From assembly GCA_028671895.1 (NCBI GenBank), contig JAPMAC010000197.1, forward strand, positions 7,791,501 through 7,855,500: a stretch of DNA of 64,000 nucleotides. Reading direction: 5' to 3'. Below are positions 9,558 to 22,598 of the stretch, one piece after another. The notes under the pieces were generated by a model. The model was not told where the DNA came from. It was given only the letters and a program-made list of their open reading frames with translations, and did no database searches. Every line of letters starts with the position of its first letter. The stretch's first letter is position 1. The stretch comes from Oenanthe sinensis (Eukaryota > Streptophyta > Magnoliopsida > Apiales > Apiaceae). The position numbers were made by a program, and so were the translations under genes.

Positions 9558-12060
9558 GGATGACACACCACAATTGGTGATTGATCATGTAAAACTAGTT
9601 GAGTTAGATTCAAAGTTAGTTATCCGGGAAATCAGGTCAGACAATGGAACATAATTCAAGAATGAAGTTCTGAATGACTTTTTCTCAGACAAGGGGATAA
9701 CAAGACAATATTCAACACCAAGGACTCCGTAACAGAATGGAGTTATAGAAAGGAAAAATGAAACTTTGATAGAAATTGCAAGAACAATGTTAAGTAAATC
9801 AAGGTTACCTATCTACTTTTGGGCTGAAGCGGTAAATATAACATGTTATACCCAGAATCGAACTCTGATCAATAAAGATCATATGAAGACTCCCTATGAA
9901 TTAATGGCTGGAAAGAAACCAATACTCAAGTACTTTCATGTATTTGGAGCCAAATGTTATGTGCTGAAAGATGGAGATGAAAATTGTGGCAAGTTTGAGG
10001 CCAATGCACATGATGCTATTTTTGTCGGTTATTCAAGAAAAACATATAGGGTGACATAATTGATCAGCACCAAGTGAAAGAAAGTGTCAATTTTGCTTTT
10101 GATGACACTAAACTCCCAAGTATCCAAACTGAAGATTCTTTTGAATTATTAAAGTTTAATAATTATCCAGACACATATTCCGATGACGAAGAAGAACCTG
10201 AGGTTGCAACAAGAAATGATGATGACAATAATGCTGATAATGATCTAGGTAATAGTGGTGGAAACAATGGAAACACTGGATATACTACTAATACCAATGG
10301 TGAATCAACAATCATCCTGGCAGCAACTCAGGGGGAGATGTTGGATCTACTGGAAGAACACAACATCGCAATGAATATTGAGGTGAATCATCAAGATTAA
10401 ACCTTCCTAGGGAAAGGATATGGAGCAGAGATCATCCTTTTGAATTGATCATAGGTGATCCAGATGTTGGAGTTAGGACCAGAACTGTAACTTTAAATGA
10501 ATGTCTATTTTCAGTTTTTCTATCTCAAGAAGAACTAAAGAAAAATGAAGATGCGCTAACTGATCTAGATTGGGTTCTTGCCATGCAAGAAGAGCTCAAT
10601 CAGTTTGAGAGAAAAGAAGTATGGACACTGGTACCCAGGTCAAAAGACATATTTGTGATTGACACTAAATGGGTATACATGAACAAATTAGAAGGTGATG
10701 GCATTGTTATAAGGAACAATGCCAGAGTATTGACAAAGGGTTAATCCCAAGAAGAGGGAATTAATTACGATGAGACCTATGCACCATTTGCAAGACTTGA
10801 AGCAATCAGGATATTTCTCGCATTCGCAATACACTCCAATTTCAAAGTTTATCAAATGGATGTGAATAGTGCATTTCTGAATGGGGAGCTAGAAGATGAA
10901 GTATATGTGGAACAGCTTCTTGGCTTTGAAAATCAAGAGTTTGCTGATTTTATATATTTTGTATTCAAAGCTCTTTATGGACTCAAGCAAGCTCCGAGGA
11001 CATGGTATGACGTTCTATCTTAGTTTTTACTTGAAAATAGTTTTATTAGAGGTGTCATAGATAAAACTCTCTTTTATAAATTGCATGATAAAGATATGAT
11101 ATTTGTCCAAGTTTATGTTGACGATATTATATTTGGTTCTACTAACAAAAACTTGTGCAAGAGATTTGATAAGTTAATGCAGAGTAGGTACAAAATGAGC
11201 ATGATTGGTGAGCTGTCATTCTTCCTTGGACTGTAAGTGAAGCAAAAGGAATATGTAATTTTTATTTGCTAATCAAATTACGTATGGGATCTTCTAAGAA
11301 AATACAGTTTAGAAGATTCCTCACTGGAAAAAACCCCAATGCCAACAACCACAAAGCTTGACAAAGATGAAACTGGTAAAAAGTTTAATATCACAAGATA
11401 TAGAGGTATGATATTCTCAGTATTATACTTAACTGCAAGTAGACCTGACATAATGTTTGCAACATGCTTATGTGCACGGTTTCAGTCTGATCCTAGGGAA
11501 TCTCATCTTATAGCCGTTAAATAAATTTTTAGATATCTGAAGGGTACACCAAATCTTGGAATTTGGTACCCTAAAGATACAAGTTTTAAACTAATAAGTT
11601 ATTCAGATTCAGATTATGCAGGATGAAGGATGGACAGGAAATGTACTTCTGGAAGCTGTCAGTTTCTAGGACGTCGGTCGATTTCCTAGTACAGTAAGAA
11701 ACAACACTCAATATCTACCTCAACAGCCGAAGCAGAATACATTGCGGCATGTAGCTATTGTGCACAAATCTTGGGGATAAGGAATCATCTAAATGACTAT
11801 GGACTTGCGTTGAACAAAATTTCAATTTTCTGTGACAACACAAGTGCTATAGCTATTTCCAACAATCATGTACAACATTCTCGAACCAAGCATATTGACA
11901 TTATGTATCATTTTATCAGAGAGCATGTCATGAACGGAACTGTGGTGTAACATTTTGTACCCACAGAAGATCAAATTGCTGACATCTTTAGGAAACCACT
12001 AGATGAATCCACTTTCTCTAAGTTGATTAGTGAACTAGGGATGTTAAAAAATGGCTACCT
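9558..12060 (+). pseudogene. pol: Element H pol remnant (integrase C-terminal part to RNase H)
   Basis: Decayed Sirevirus-like pol whose 5' part lies left of element A, outside the window. Readable pieces: the IN second catalytic Asp region (RSDNGT, with a stop just after) and the Glu region (GVIERKNETL); 9766-10059 after that Glu (YFWAEAVN, HVFGAKCYVL); linker 10074-10400; RT start 10445-10744 (EELNQFERKEVW); the YVDDIIFGS region near 11115; 11339-11524 (YLTASRPDIMFATCLCARFQ); RNase H near 11590-12040 ending LGMLKNG. Many stops and frameshifts separate them. A sits immediately to its left; GGATG at 9558-9562 would be the target duplication if the other side matches. Confidence 0.85.
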
Positions 12061-12744
12061 TTTGATCGCTAGGAGTTGATTTGAATTCATAGATATTAAA
12101 TGTTAATATTTAAAGAATTTATGAGGTTCGAATCGACAGAATCCTAGGGCTTATGAATATTTGAACAAATAATCTTGAGAGTAAATTAATACTCTTAATA
12201 GATAATTATTTCAATTGTAACATAAGTACTTATTATTATATATTTATCTTAAACATTTAGAAGCATTAATATTGTAAATTATTATTTATGTAAATTACTT
12301 TTATTTATTTTTTCTTCAAGTTATTCTATTGTTAAATGTTTTATATCTATTTAAACCCTGTAATAGTATCAAATGTTTTTATGTTTGTAATTATTAATTC
12401 AAAAGTTTTTATTAAAAAAATTGTTTGTTCTCAATGTCAAACTATGTACATATCTTATTTTTGTTTTTAAGCATTGGTATCAATTTCACTCAAAATTAAA
12501 TCATTTCAAGAAAATTGATATCACATGCATTATAATTATATATTTGCATGTGCCGAATATTCCATGTAACTTCTCCGTGAAGTTTACCCAAGCGAGAGTT
12601 TTAGGACAAGATCTATGAGCCTGTACACCAACAGTATCTAATGTTTAGTTTTTAGCAATTGGTATCAGTCTTTATCCTAGATCTTAGATCCAAACACACA
12701 AACACTATCACATCCATCTCTATTACCATTAGATAGAATACCTA
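12061..12744. other. Decayed AT-rich spacer of element H
   Basis: Corresponds by position to the pol-ORF3 spacer of a Sirevirus-like element. It has no convincing ORF (the 65-codon frame at 12421 is AT-rich noise) and I see no intact motif array. A TTGGTATCAG near 12658 resembles a primer-binding site but has no LTR end in front of it. Confidence 0.5.
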
Positions 12745-13467
12745 ATTGATAAGAATGAGGGAGTTAGTGCCTTGAGAGCACTTGATAAGGTTATGAGTGC
12801 ACCAACAGCTCTGTCTCCAGAAAAGGTGATTCAAATATGAACCGAGGCAACTTTGAGCTCATCTGTGTTCTCCCAAAAGGGTATAGACTTGGAAAAGGTA
12901 AAACTGCTACTAGGTTCATTCTCTCAACAGAGTGATTCTATTGAATTCAGCCTATCATCCAAGGCTACTTGTGAATAGTCTATTTCATCTGGACACCTCC
13001 AAACACTGCAAACAATAAATAAAATGTTTTAAATGCATTATAAGGAATGTCACACTCTAAGGATGAATTGACGGATTTAGCATCTTGTCCTTTTCCTTCA
13101 TATCAAGAAGGAAGGTCAGTTGCTGGCTCTCTTGTGAATCAAATGCCTTCACAGGTATCTGGAGGAAACAAGGATCTTATGCTAAATACTCAGATCTGTG
13201 TTTACCTCCCCAGATAGAACAAATCTGGATTTCATTTAGAATGATTTCCCATTTTTGATATGTGTTTGGAACTTGGGACCAATAATCTCAAGGACCAGCA
13301 ATCTTTAGGAATAATAATTGGCAACAATTGGTGATCTCAGGGACCAAAATACGAAGTCAACAACTCTCTGATTATGAGTCAATTTATTGATGAATCAGTT
13401 GGGGACGGGGATTTGTGAAACTCCATTGCAGCACCAGTGACCTGTCTTCAAGGGGTTATGGTGATCT
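12745..13467 (+). pseudogene. Element H ORF3 remnant, left part
   Basis: Translation with stops gives ALRALDKVMSAP and then VFSQKGIDLEKVKLLLGSFS, which lines up with SSQKDVEINKGLNLLLGALS of B ORF3 (about 27370-27440). This identifies it as the third ORF of H. Element G interrupts it at 13467. The last five bases, GATCT (13463-13467), are the target duplication of G. Confidence 0.6.
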
Positions 13468-15009
13468 TGAAGGGTTTCGTGACACAAACGCAGCGGAATA
13501 AACGCGAAAAATAAATCAAAATAGCGAAACCCTCCACAGGATCCATGCGAAAACAAAAGATTTAATTCGGAGATAAAGAATAAATACCTTTAGAAGCTTT
13601 AACAGTTCATTAATGGAAGATTAATGGAGGTCCAAAGCTTGTTTAATCACCACGTATCCCGCTCTCGCGATCTACGCTCTACGGTATCCACACGAACACT
13701 TTTCATGAAGGATTGATGTGTACTAGCACCCGAAAACTTCTTCTCTCTCTATCTTCCTCCTCTCTCAGAGCGGCTAGGGTTTTTGTAAAATCTCTATCTA
13801 ATTAAATCAGCCCATAAAGAGATTATATAGAGAGAGGAATAAGTTTTCTAATTATAATCCAATTATAATTAATACTAATCCAAAATTCTAAATTATTTAA
13901 TTAAGTCTCACTTAATTAATTAATTATTAATTTTGGAATTAGTTTAAGTAATTCATTTATTCTATTTATATAATTAATTAAGTCATACTTAATTAATATC
14001 ATAAATAAAATAAATTACTTATTTAATTTAAATTCATAATTTAAATTATTTCTCCTTCAAGCGTTCTTTGTGTGTGACCCTGTAGGTTATTATTACGTTG
14101 GCAACAATTTTAATATCTAATTAAAATTGTAAACAATGAGCGGCATCTAGTAATACATCATTGCTACCCAAGTAATAATAATAAATCGGTGATTCGATTA
14201 AGCCTTTCGTGAATAATGTTCCATGTAATATAATCCCTTTAATCTTGATATTATAGATTAAACTCAAGGCATGTCTCGTGTCATCCTTTTCATAATTTAA
14301 TCTTTATTTTCTTGATCGATGAGTAGACTATTAAAATCAAATCAACATTTGAGCACGGCCGTGCATTTCATAGTCTCACTCAAACAAGAGGCCAATAATA
14401 TCACTCCTAAAATTAGGAGGATTAAATCCCATCTAGATCATTCATATTTCTCATACGATTCATAATATACCCAATGTCCACTTTTATCATCACCCGGTCA
14501 AAGGTAACTTTTAATGTAATCAAAGTATATTAATTCTCGTATAGAAATATAATGATTTCAGGTCTAAGGATCATTACACCATTATCACAGTGAGAATTAC
14601 TTATGACACTTACTAACATGTAGAATCTCACGGCGGGTCATTCCAGTGCCATGCATTGATACATGCACTTATGTTCTTGACTTTAGTATCCCCATACCTA
14701 TGACCAATGAGATGTGGTCATCTGTCAAGAAACATACTAGTCTTTGTGCATTATTATTGTCCTTAAATAATAATACTCGACTAGGGAATTTTAGGAATAA
14801 GATACTATTCATATAATCTCATTTTTAAGTCACGTACTTAAAGATATATAATACGTATCAAAATTCCAAGGACATTTATTATGCTTTCAATTTATTACGC
14901 AGTAAATAAAACATAATAAATAAATAATAATCAATAAAACATAATCCTTAATAATAAATATTTTCCTTAAAATATAAAAAGTATTGTCTCTAGAGCACAA
15001 TTACTAACA
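13468..15009 (-). repeat. 3' LTR of element G (left copy)
   Basis: On the minus strand it starts TGTTAGTAATTG and ends CCCTTCA. I found one difference from the other copy (C versus T near 14761/21978). AT-rich, with an internal palindromic TTAATTAATTAAT region near 13912. Confidence 0.93.
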
Positions 15010-15021
15010 ATCTCCCACTTG
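15010..15021 (-). other. Polypurine tract of element G
   Basis: The minus strand reads CAAGTGGGAGAT immediately before the LTR start. E has the same tract, GTGGGAGAT, before its 3' LTR. Confidence 0.85.
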
Positions 15022-15023
15022 CA

Positions 15024-17729
15024 CTAGAGCCAATTACCCAAGTATCCAATACTCATGGAACTAGTGTGACTTTCGTGCTTCTGCTGCGACAAAGCCTTAG
15101 TCAGTGTGTCTGCAATATTATTATTAGTATACACTTTACATATATGTATATCTCCTTGATCATTAATCTCATTAATTAGGTGATATCTCCTAAGTACATG
15201 CCCAAACAGCCTCCTTGGCTGCTTCACAAGCATCAATATACTCAGGTTCTATTGTAAAATCAACAATTGTCTTTGCTGTGAACCATTCCAGCATACAACA
15301 TCTCAATAAAACACAAAGCCAGACAGAAACATTAAATTATCGTTATCTGTCTAGAAACCAGTATCACTGAAACCTCTTACAACTAGCTTCACATCTCCTC
15401 CATATAACAAGAATGAGTCTTTAGTCCTCTTTAAGTACTTAAGAATATTCTTGACTGTCGTCCAGTGACCTTCACCTGGATTAGATCGGTATCTACTCAT
15501 CATGGTTAAAGCATACGAGACATCAGGACAAGTACATATCATTGCATACATTATAAAACCAATTGCTGACGCATATGGAATTTTACTCATGCAGTCCCTA
15601 TCATCCAATGATTTAGGACAAATTTTATTTTGAGATCACTATCCCATGAGACATTGGGACATATCCATTTTAGTCTCTTTGCATTTGAAATTGATGCAAA
15701 ACTTTATCAATGTATGTACTCTAAATTAGGCCGATCAATCACCTTGATCTATCTCTATAGATCTCGATCCCTAATATATATGTCACATCGCCTAAGTCTT
15801 TCATTGAGAAATTATTTCTCAACCAAGTCTTCACAGTCTATAGAGAAGGAATGTCATTCCCTATTAGTAATATATCATCAACATATAATACTAGGAATGC
15901 CACATGGCTCCCACTAAACTTCTTGTAAACACAAGTTTCATCTTCATTCTGAATAAAGTCAAACTCTTTTTGACTGTTTCATGAAAACAAATGTTCCATC
16001 TCCTCGAGGCCTGCTTTAATCCATAAATGGATCGACGCAACTTACATACATTTCCAGCATCCTTTAGATCAACAAAACCCTTAGGGTGTGTCATGTACAC
16101 ATCCATATCTTCTTCAAGGCTCTCATTTAAGAAAGCGGTTTTGACATCCATTTGCCAGATTTCATAGTCATAGTAAGCAGCTATAGCAAGCAAAATCCTG
16201 ATGGACATGAACATAACAACTGGTGAAAAGGTCTCATCATAGTCAATACCATGAATTTTCTTGAAACCTTTTGCCACCAATCGTGCCTTATAGGTCTGTA
16301 CATTAGCATCCATGTCGGTCTTCTTCTTGAAAACCCACTTGCACCCTATAGGTTTTACCCCTTCAGGTGGATCAACCAAAGTCCATACTTGATTAGTATA
16401 CATGGATTCCATCTTAGATTTAATAGCATCCAGCCATCTCTTAGAATCTGGAGTGTTCATAGCGTCTTGGTAGGTGAGAGGCTCATCTTCATCCATAAGC
16501 ATCACATCACCATCTTGAGTCAAGAGAAATCCATATTATCTCTCGAGCTCATGGCGAATCCTACTAGACCTACGAATACCTGTGTTTCTTGAGCAGTATT
16601 ATTTTTCTTGTATATTCTGTTCAGGTTCCTCCATTGGTTCAACATTATCATATGGGTCTCAAACTTCATTGAGATCTATTATCCTCCCACTGTCTCTCAG
16701 CAGTTCGAGCAACAAACACTTTATTCTCGGAAGGATTATAGAAAGAATAACCCCTTGTTTCAGTTGGGTATTCCACAAAATTACATTTGTCTGATTTTGG
16801 TCCTAGCTTGTCAGAGATTAGACGTTTCACAAACGCTTCACATCCCCAAAATTTTATAAATGACATGCTGTGACGTTGCTCAGTCCATATCTCATAAGGA
16901 GTCTTTTGAACCAATTTAGTAGGAACACAGTTAAGTGTATGTGGAGCCGTTTCCAGAGTGCAACCCCAGAAACTAATTGGAAGATTTATTGACTCAACAT
17001 TGATCGCACCATGTCCAACAAGGTGTGATCCCTCCTATCAAAAACCTTTCTTTGATATTTTCTACTTCATCTTTATAGTCTTTGAACTTTTCAAATGATT
17101 TGGATTAGTTCTTCAAAAGATATATATATCCGTATCTACTAAAATAATTAGTAAATTTTATGAAGTTAATAAAATCTACCTTTTGTCATTGTACACATAT
17201 GACCACATACATCACTATGTATAAGTCATACCCATTCAATGATCCCTTCACCATGTCCGGTAAAAGGAGCTTTAGTCATTTTGCCAAATAAGCCAAGATT
17301 CGCATCCTTTTGTATAATTCATAATCAAACTTTTCCATGAATGCATCCTTATGTATTCTGAAAATGCGTTTCTCATTAATATGGCCTCAACAACAGTGCC
17401 AAAGGTAATATTTTATTTGAGTCACTTTAGAACATATAAATTGTTAATTAGTTGTGCAACATTATAAGGCTCATCATCAAAATAGAATAAACAACTATTG
17501 TTATTTAATTAAAATGAAAAAGCCTTTCTTGTCCAAACAAGAAACTGAAATAATGTCTCTGCCAATTGCAAGCACGCTATAACAATTATTAAGTTCTAAA
17601 TTTTCCTTATAGGCCAAAAATTAAGTAACGAGTTCCTCGAACCAGAGCAACTATCTTTACTCCAATTCCAACCCGATACCTTAAGCTTGACCCTTATTGA
17701 TCATCATCTTCCGATCTTCCAATTAAGCA
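15024..17729 (-). pseudogene. pol: Element G pol remnant
   Basis: Minus-strand fragments in the right order for copia pol. RNase H C-terminus at 15024-15236 (RRYHLINEINDQGDIHICKV); RT/RNase H link at 15351-15608 (YASAIGFIMYAMICT, NPGEGHWTTVKNILKYLKR); RT at 15891-16523 (WTLVDPPEGVKPIGCKWVFK, KTAFLNES, YGLKQAS); integrase end at 16666-16914 (TPYEIWTEQRHSM). Further broken pieces of integrase and protease run on to about 17,700. The catalytic Asp box of RT lies in a broken stretch. Close relative of E pol. Confidence 0.85.
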
Positions 17730-18480
17730 TGACAGTTTAATTTCCAGTGTCCCAACTTTCCACAGAAGTGACAATCGTCTTCTTTATCAACACCTCATTC
17801 AGACTTTAGAGTCTGCTTTAGGGATTGGACTTTGGTTTGACAACGGAACTAGATCAAATCTTCTCCTTGCCTTTCCATTTTCCTTTCCCTTTTGCATTCC
17901 CTATGTTTACTATCAATATAGTAGTAGTTCATGCATTTATCATATTACTTTCAGCAGTTCTCAACATGCTTAGCAACTCAATGGGTGTTTTACCAATCTT
18001 ATTCACTTTATTGTTCATAACAAAATAAGAATAATATATGTCCATAGATTGTAAGATCAAATCTAACTGTCTCCAGACCAATCTGGAAACCCAAAATATC
18101 AATGGTATTCATTATACCCTATAATCTTTAGAACATGTGGTGTAACCGGGTCTCACTCTCCCTACTTGTAAACGTATAGTGCCCTTTCAAATATATCTTG
18201 TGCTCAATCGTTTCATAAGCATCTATATGCTTGTATTGCTTCTTAAGCTCAGCACATATATTTGCGAGCATGAGACATGAAACATCAGTCGCAACATCAA
18301 TTTGCTTCCAATAAGCACTATGATTTGCACATGTTACATTCTCAACTTTAAGAGCAGGGGAAGAGATTTGACTAATATCGTGGTGCCCGAGGACGATCCT
18401 CAAGCTCCTATGTCAGTCAAGGAAATATATTCTCGTCAACTTGTCCTTCTCAAGAACTGATCGCATAGAGAAGTTATTTG
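17730..18480 (-). pseudogene. gag: Element G gag remnant
   Basis: The minus strand encodes a recognisable CCHC knuckle near 17735-17775 (CHFCGKLGHWKLNC). The piece at 18128-18403 has ATDVSCLMLANICAEL, matching ATDVACLMLATMSAEL in E gag. Frameshifts and stops disrupt the rest, and the end of the first exon-like domain is replaced by unrelated residues. Confidence 0.75.
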
Positions 18481-20670
18481 TGTTTATCATTTGATATCTA
18501 CAATATTAAAGTGCATAAAATAAACTAGATTGCAAATTTAATATTAATTATGTTTAAGTGATTATGGTATATCATCATATACCTCCCACTATTTTTATCA
18601 AACTAATAGCCCTTACTATTAATTTGGAAAGTATATCCCATAATTCTTTCTAGTGAGCCAAGATCCATATTTCGTCATGTCCTAAGTCAACCACTGGAAG
18701 TCCTTAGAAAATGATTATTTAGGTAGACAACAGTTGTCAATTATATCATATATAATTCTTGGATAGTTTGGTGAACAACGATTGATCTTATCTATCTAAT
18801 AGACTTTTAACCAAACTCTATGCTTCTAAGTTCATAATAGTTGAATATAACCGTTTATTTTCACTTATTATGACGACTCAGTTAAGTTAGACCCAATGAT
18901 ACAACGGCCGAATATAACCGTTTATATTCGTCGCATCTCACCACGATAGATAGGAGTCCCCTGCCACTGACAGTCCTTCCCCTTATCGATCTAGGATTCG
19001 ATGAGTGTTCATTCATTGGAAAGCATCCGAGTAAAACTTAATATTTTGTTAAGGGGTTTTAGAAAATTTATAACGATCATGATCACATCATAAAGAGATC
19101 CTCAATTTTTCCTTGAACCAAATATTTCAAATCGACATCTTAAATTGTTCATTTCCCAGGTAGATGGAGGATACCAATGGTCACACTTAAAACCCATCAG
19201 CCTTACGAATACGCATATCCGCTTTTGTCAGAAAATCCCAATTATAGATATCAAAAATCCATATTTAATTCCGTGTTTTTAAAAATCCATATTTCATAAA
19301 CACAAGAATCTCATGATCGTTTGTTAATTTTAAAATCTTGAATCGTTACAGATTTTATCTTGTTTAAGCAAACATGGCATGGGTGTCGTATCTAATACAT
19401 ACATGATTAATCAATATTAAGCATGCATCTCAATTATATCTACGCATACATACCACTACATGCAATCATATACATATATGTAATGTGCGTAAATTAAACG
19501 TGTTTGGTTATGGCCCCATCCTATATGATATTTCCAAGCTAATGGAAATATCAAAGGTCAGTCTATGGTGGTTTTAAAAATACTATCTATTACATGTCTT
19601 CTTTCTTCATTGCTCCATCATCCCCTTTTGGATCGCCTCCTTGCTTGCAAGTCTTCATTGATAATTACATTGAATAATAAAAATAAAACTATTCTAATGA
19701 AATTACAAGAAGAACTCGAGTTACATTCGAGATAATTAAATTACAATGAATAAACGACATGCAAGTCGTATTTAGAAACCAAAACCATAAATCAAAACCA
19801 CTATCCTATGGGTCTTTAGGCCATAACCATCCACCATGCTATCATATAACACATATAATATATCTCATATTATATAATCATATCATATAATCATATATAA
19901 CAAATTTCGAAATTTCAGAAAATTAAAAACAGATTTCTGAAGACAATAAATCGCTATTTCGAGGCCCTTAACGACGTCAAACGCCTTACAGACCCGTCGG
20001 TGATAGCATAGCTATCAGTTTTGTTCATTGGCCCGATTCCAGTCAGAAAACACATATCGTTTGCGAAAATCGGATACGGCAGTCAGATTTCTCCAAATCT
20101 GACGGTGTTTCAGAAATCGTATCATATACAATTCTCATAACAAAAACAAGCATATATCATATATACATATAAAGAGATACATACAATCATCATATGATTA
20201 TACATTACATGAATATCATATATTCATAATATATACATACATATACTCAAAATTTTAGAAAATCAAATAATTTTCAGAAAATCATAAATCACCGTTTTGG
20301 AGGCTGTAACGACATCTAATGGCTTACAGACGCAGAGCTGACTATGTCAGTATTGCTCAGTGACCCGATTCCAGTCAGAAAACACATATCGTTTGCGAAA
20401 ATCGGACAACAGACACAGATTTCAGAAAATCAACGGCAGCAGTTTCAGAATTCGTATCGAATACGATTCCCATAATAAGAACAAACATGTATCATATACA
20501 TACATCAACACACATAATCATCATATGATTATACATCATATGAATATCATATATTCATAATATATATAAACATATACATATTATATCAATATAAAATCAT
20601 GATAGATCGCATACATGCTTATATATCAAAAACTGTTAAGCACATAACCGAATTAAAACGTTTCGCAAGT
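18481..20670 (-). other. Element G 5' leader with a duplicated segment
   Basis: About 2.2 kb of non-coding leader between PBS and gag. Its gag-proximal part resembles the E leader (for example the CTTACGAATACGCATATCCG area near 19200 against 35590-35605, opposite strand). Nearer the PBS there is a diverged tandem duplication of about 333 bases, roughly 19,910-20,240 and 20,245-20,580, most clearly in the shared AAACACATATCGTTTGCG blocks near 20048 and 20381. Confidence 0.65.
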
Positions 20671-20683
20671 AGCTCTGATGCCA
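20671..20683 (-). other. Primer-binding site of element G
   Basis: The minus strand reads TGGCATCAGAGCT one base from the LTR end. It matches the 3' end of plant initiator tRNA-Met (TGGTATCAGAGC) except for C at position four. E shares this variant. Confidence 0.85.
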
Positions 20684-20684
20684 T

Positions 20685-22226
20685 TGAAGGGTTTCGTGAC
20701 ACAAACGCAGCGGAATAAACGCGAAAAATAAATCAAAATAGCGAAACCCTCCACAGGATCCATGCGAAAACAAAAGATTTAATTCGGAGATAAAGAATAA
20801 ATACCTTTAGAAGCTTTAACAGTTCATTAATGGAAGATTAATGGAGGTCCAAAGCTTGTTTAATCACCACGTATCCCGCTCTCGCGATCTACGCTCTACG
20901 GTATCCACACGAACACTTTTCATGAAGGATTGATGTGTACTAGCACCCGAAAACTTCTTCTCTCTCTATCTTCCTCCTCTCTCAGAGCGGCTAGGGTTTT
21001 TGTAAAATCTCTATCTAATTAAATCAGCCCATAAAGAGATTATATAGAGAGAGGAATAAGTTTTCTAATTATAATCCAATTATAATTAATACTAATCCAA
21101 AATTCTAAATTATTTAATTAAGTCTCACTTAATTAATTAATTATTAATTTTGGAATTAGTTTAAGTAATTCATTTATTCTATTTATATAATTAATTAAGT
21201 CATACTTAATTAATATCATAAATAAAATAAATTACTTATTTAATTTAAATTCATAATTTAAATTATTTCTCCTTCAAGCGTTCTTTGTGTGTGACCCTGT
21301 AGGTTATTATTACGTTGGCAACAATTTTAATATCTAATTAAAATTGTAAACAATGAGCGGCATCTAGTAATACATCATTGCTACCCAAGTAATAATAATA
21401 AATCGGTGATTCGATTAAGCCTTTCGTGAATAATGTTCCATGTAATATAATCCCTTTAATCTTGATATTATAGATTAAACTCAAGGCATGTCTCGTGTCA
21501 TCCTTTTCATAATTTAATCTTTATTTTCTTGATCGATGAGTAGACTATTAAAATCAAATCAACATTTGAGCACGGCCGTGCATTTCATAGTCTCACTCAA
21601 ACAAGAGGCCAATAATATCACTCCTAAAATTAGGAGGATTAAATCCCATCTAGATCATTCATATTTCTCATACGATTCATAATATACCCAATGTCCACTT
21701 TTATCATCACCCGGTCAAAGGTAACTTTTAATGTAATCAAAGTATATTAATTCTCGTATAGAAATATAATGATTTCAGGTCTAAGGATCATTACACCATT
21801 ATCACAGTGAGAATTACTTATGACACTTACTAACATGTAGAATCTCACGGCGGGTCATTCCAGTGCCATGCATTGATACATGCACTTATGTTCTTGACTT
21901 TAGTATCCCCATACCTATGACCAATGAGATGTGGTCATCTGTCAAGAAACATACTAGTCTTTGTGCATTATTATTGTCTTTAAATAATAATACTCGACTA
22001 GGGAATTTTAGGAATAAGATACTATTCATATAATCTCATTTTTAAGTCACGTACTTAAAGATATATAATACGTATCAAAATTCCAAGGACATTTATTATG
22101 CTTTCAATTTATTACGCAGTAAATAAAACATAATAAATAAATAATAATCAATAAAACATAATCCTTAATAATAAATATTTTCCTTAAAATATAAAAAGTA
22201 TTGTCTCTAGAGCACAATTACTAACA
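20685..22226 (-). repeat. 5' LTR of element G (right copy)
   Basis: Same length as and nearly identical to 13468-15009. It is flanked on the right by GATCT (22227-22231), completing the target duplication. Confidence 0.93.
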
Positions 22227-22231
22227 GATCT

Positions 22232-22598
22232 TTCTTACAGGTACAAAAGACTATTTCATCAGTTCTGAGAGAAATAGTGTTGTGACAAAAGAGTGAAATG
22301 CAAGTGAGAAAGAGTGAAAATATATATTCTATGAGCGAAACACTTAGAGAGTATATGAGTGAAACACTTGTCAGATACATAAAGAAAAATTACACACTAG
22401 TACAAATACCAAATCCCATTCGTTATTCCCTATTACATAGTTCTAATGATTACATTCAAGGGGATATATAATGAATCTCACTACATTGGTGATTTAGAAG
22501 ACAATTGCCTGCCTAATGTAAATTTATTAATATACAACATAATTACATGCATGTGACCCAGGATACCTGACTCTGATACTTGGTTATCTAGTCAGAAG
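22232..22598 (+). pseudogene. Element H remnant between G and B
   Basis: Continuation of H after the G insertion. The first 60 bases can be read as ORF3-like (SERNSVVTKE); the rest is decayed and non-coding. The last five bases, AGAAG (22594-22598), would be the target duplication of B if the same bases occur at its other end outside the window. Confidence 0.45.

Larger units (their letters stand above)
13468..22226 (-). mobile_element. Element G: copia element, minus strand, full length but coding-dead
   Basis: Two 1,542-base LTRs (13468-15009 and 20685-22226) in direct orientation, with TG...CA ends and a perfect GATCT duplication (13463-13467 and 22227-22231). The PBS is at 20671-20683 and the PPT at 15010-15021. 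Total is 8,759 bases. Pol and gag are recognisable only as fragments. The LTR, leader and protein sequence relate it to E (same RNase H ending and similar leader text). It was inserted in H. Confidence 0.93.

Noticed and set aside
12655..12680. TTGGTATCAG resembling a primer-binding site
   Set aside because: No LTR end precedes it and no second LTR matches the sequence upstream.
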